Shown here: positions 62,427 to 64,000 of the stretch, piece by piece | Layout of the letters: each line of letters starts with the position of its first letter | Numbering within the stretch: the first letter of the stretch is position 1 | From: Bermanella sp044597725 | GTDB lineage: Bacteria; Pseudomonadota; Gammaproteobacteria; Pseudomonadales; Oceanobacteraceae | NCBI RefSeq assembly: GCF_044597725.1 | Contig: NZ_CP139003.1 | Location: forward strand, 372,001 to 436,000 | Direction of reading: 5' to 3' | DNA: 64,000 bases | Program-made: the position numbers and the translations under genes | The notes under the pieces: model-generated | Seen by the model: the letters and a program-made list of their open reading frames with translations, nothing else | What the model was told of the DNA's origin: nothing | Database searches by the model: none

Positions 62427-64000
62427 ATGTTAAGCAAAATACTCATTGCCAATCGTGGTGAAATTGCTGTGCGTATTGCACGTACATTAAAACAAATGGG
62501 CATTACATCGGTTGCCATCTACGCCCATGCTGATCGTAATAGCGCCCATGTTACGGCTGCAGACGAAGCCCTCAATTTAGGCGAAGGTAGTGTTGCAGAT
62601 ACCTATTTGCAAGGTGAGCGTATTGTTGAATTGGCGCTACAATGCGGTGCCCAAGCCGTGATTCCGGGTTATGGTTTTTTAAGTGAAAATGCCGATTTCG
62701 CCGAACTTTGTGAAACCAATGGTTTAACTTTTATTGGCCCAACGCCTAAGCAAATGCGTGAATTTGGTTTAAAGCACACGTCTCGACAATTGTGCGAAAA
62801 AGCAGGTGTGCCGTTAACACCAGGTACAGGATTGCTAGAAAGCTTGGACGAAGCAATAGAAGCGGTTAAAAAAATCACCTATCCCATTATGCTTAAGTCC
62901 ACCGCCGGCGGTGGTGGTATTGGTTTAACCCGTTGCGATAACGAACAAGAATTACGTGACGTATTTGATAGTACACGTCGTTTAGGCGAAAACTATTTCC
63001 GTGATGGTGGCGTGTTTATCGAGCGATTTGTTGCCCAAGCACGTCATATTGAAGTGCAAATATTTGGTGATGGTAAAGGTAACGTCGTTGCTTTAGGCGA
63101 ACGTGATTGCTCGTTGCAACGGCGTAACCAAAAAGTGGTGGAAGAAACCCCTGCCCCTAATCTACCGCAAGCCACTCGAGAAGCACTGCATCAAGCCGCC
63201 ATAGACTTAGGTGAGTCGGTTCATTATCGCAACGCAGGGACGGTTGAATTTATTTATGATAGCGCTCGTGATGAGTTTTACTTTCTGGAAGTAAACAGTC
63301 GCTTGCAAGTGGAGCACCCAGTAACCGAATTGGTCACGGGTGTGGATCTGGTGCAGTGGATGGTGGAATTAGCCAGCGGTGAAAAGCCCAATTTTGAGCA
63401 ATTGGATACACCCAATGGTGCGGCTATGGAAGTGCGCATATACGCGGAAGATCCACTGAAAAACTTTCAGCCAAGTCCTGGGCTTTTAACCGAGGTAATC
63501 TTTCCACAGGCAGAACATATTCGTATTGATACTTGGGTAAGCAGTGGCACTGAAGTAAGCGCGCTTTACGATCCTATGATTGCCAAAATAATTGTACACG
63601 GTGAAAACCGCGAACAAGCCATAGAGCGTTTAAAGGATGCCTTAGATCAAACTTCGTTAGCAGGTATTGCTACAAACTTAGATTATGTTCGTCAAGTTAT
63701 TGCTTGGGCGCCTTTTGTTAATGCCGACCTAAATACTCAAGCATTATTGGATTTTGCTTATCAGCCGCGCCACATTGAAGTAATAGAACCGGGTACTTAT
63801 ACCAGTGTGCAAGATTATCCGGGTCGCAAAGGGTATTGGGATATTGGTGTTCCGCCCTCTGGCCCCATGGATGATTATGCGTTTCGTTTAGCGAATCGTA
63901 TTGTGGGCAACCATGAAAGTGCTGCTGGTATTGAGTCCACTTTAGTTGGCCCCAGTTTTAAATTTCATTGTGATGAGGTGATAGCCTTAACCGGTGGCCA
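62427..64000 (+). CDS. urea carboxylase, 3' end cut by window edge
   Basis: Biotin-dependent carboxylase, first 524 residues visible of about 1200. The biotin carboxylase domain (ILIANRGEIAVRIARTLK; ATP loop KSTAGGGGIGL; EVNSRLQVEHPVTE) spans 1-450. It is followed by the start of the KipA-like carboxyltransferase domain (GTYTSVQDYPGRKGYWDIG). This order separates it from acetyl- or propionyl-CoA carboxylases. TAAGGAG lies before the ATG. With allophanate hydrolase it replaces urease. Some relatives act on guanidine; the urt transporter beside it favours urea. Confidence 0.9.
   Translation, partial: MLSKILIANRGEIAVRIARTLKQMGITSVAIYAHADRNSAHVTAADEALNLGEGSVADTYLQGERIVELALQCGAQAVIPGYGFLSENADFAELCETNGLTFIGPTPKQMREFGLKHTSRQLCEKAGVPLTPGTGLLESLDEAIEAVKKITYPIMLKSTAGGGGIGLTRCDNEQELRDVFDSTRRLGENYFRDGGVFIERFVAQARHIEVQIFGDGKGNVVALGERDCSLQRRNQKVVEETPAPNLPQATREALHQAAIDLGESVHYRNAGTVEFIYDSARDEFYFLEVNSRLQVEHPVTELVTGVDLVQWMVELASGEKPNFEQLDTPNGAAMEVRIYAEDPLKNFQPSPGLLTEVIFPQAEHIRIDTWVSSGTEVSALYDPMIAKIIVHGENREQAIERLKDALDQTSLAGIATNLDYVRQVIAWAPFVNADLNTQALLDFAYQPRHIEVIEPGTYTSVQDYPGRKGYWDIGVPPSGPMDDYAFRLANRIVGNHESAAGIESTLVGPSFKFHCDEVIALTGG

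Noticed and set aside
1..64000. CRISPR arrays, insertion sequences, prophage, tRNA or rRNA genes
   Set aside because: No regularly spaced repeats, transposase, integrase or recognisable structural RNA sequence was seen.

Overview
The window looks like chromosome from a marine gammaproteobacterium related to the Pseudomonadales/Oceanospirillales (Oleispira/Bermanella-like), at moderate GC. This is inferred from protein character and from gene order that matches Pseudomonas: znuA/znuCB, thrB, a DUF2782 gene, polA, engB, cytochromes c5 and c4, dsbA, an EEP-family protein and dgcP follow one another, as do crc-pyrE and comM-ubiK-glnK-amtB. No rRNA, tRNA, insertion sequence, prophage or CRISPR array was seen.

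Layout. 0-10.4 kb: gamma-carbonic anhydrase (cut by the left edge), a secreted ATP-dependent DNA ligase (LigE type), a MATE exporter, a SCO copper protein, a divergent zinc importer (znuA / znuCB), ergothioneine synthesis (egtB-egtD) and homoserine kinase. 10.4-20.6 kb: polA, a beta-barrel protein, engB, cytochromes c5 and c4, dsbA, an EEP-fold protein, diguanylate cyclase DgcP and HtpX. 20.6-26.8 kb: an iron module with Fur-box-like sites, comprising a DUF4856 lipoprotein, an imelysin-like lipoprotein, a di-iron hydroxylase and a FecA-like TonB receptor. 26.9-28.6 kb: 1-Cys peroxiredoxin and a persulfide dioxygenase-rhodanese fusion. 28.8-39.3 kb: amino-acid catabolism (alanine dehydrogenase, secreted cyanophycinase-like peptidase, Lrp regulator, class III aminotransferase, astA-astD-astB, aspartase). 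39.5-43.4 kb: crc, pyrE and rep. 43.4-47.5 kb: an AT-rich accessory insert of unrecognised, mostly exported proteins, including a lipase-like protein fused to a KTSC domain, plus small remnant frames. 47.5-64 kb: comM, a lipoprotein, ubiK, then a large nitrogen locus of torF-glnK, urtABCDE, a second torF-glnK with amtB, allophanate hydrolase and urea carboxylase (cut by the right edge).

How it fits together. UrtABCDE imports urea, urea carboxylase plus allophanate hydrolase turn it into ammonium and CO2 without nickel urease, AmtB/GlnK handle ammonium, and the torF porin-like genes may serve the outer membrane. A perfect 12-base palindrome (CTTGTATACAAG) stands upstream of both urtA and the allophanate hydrolase gene and nowhere else that I noticed, suggesting one dedicated regulator. 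A textbook sigma-54 promoter with NtrC-like sites precedes the second torF-glnK-amtB set. Other signals worth attention are a possible small RNA at the classic polA-engB position, a hairpin covering the egtB start, and the 43-47 kb insert.
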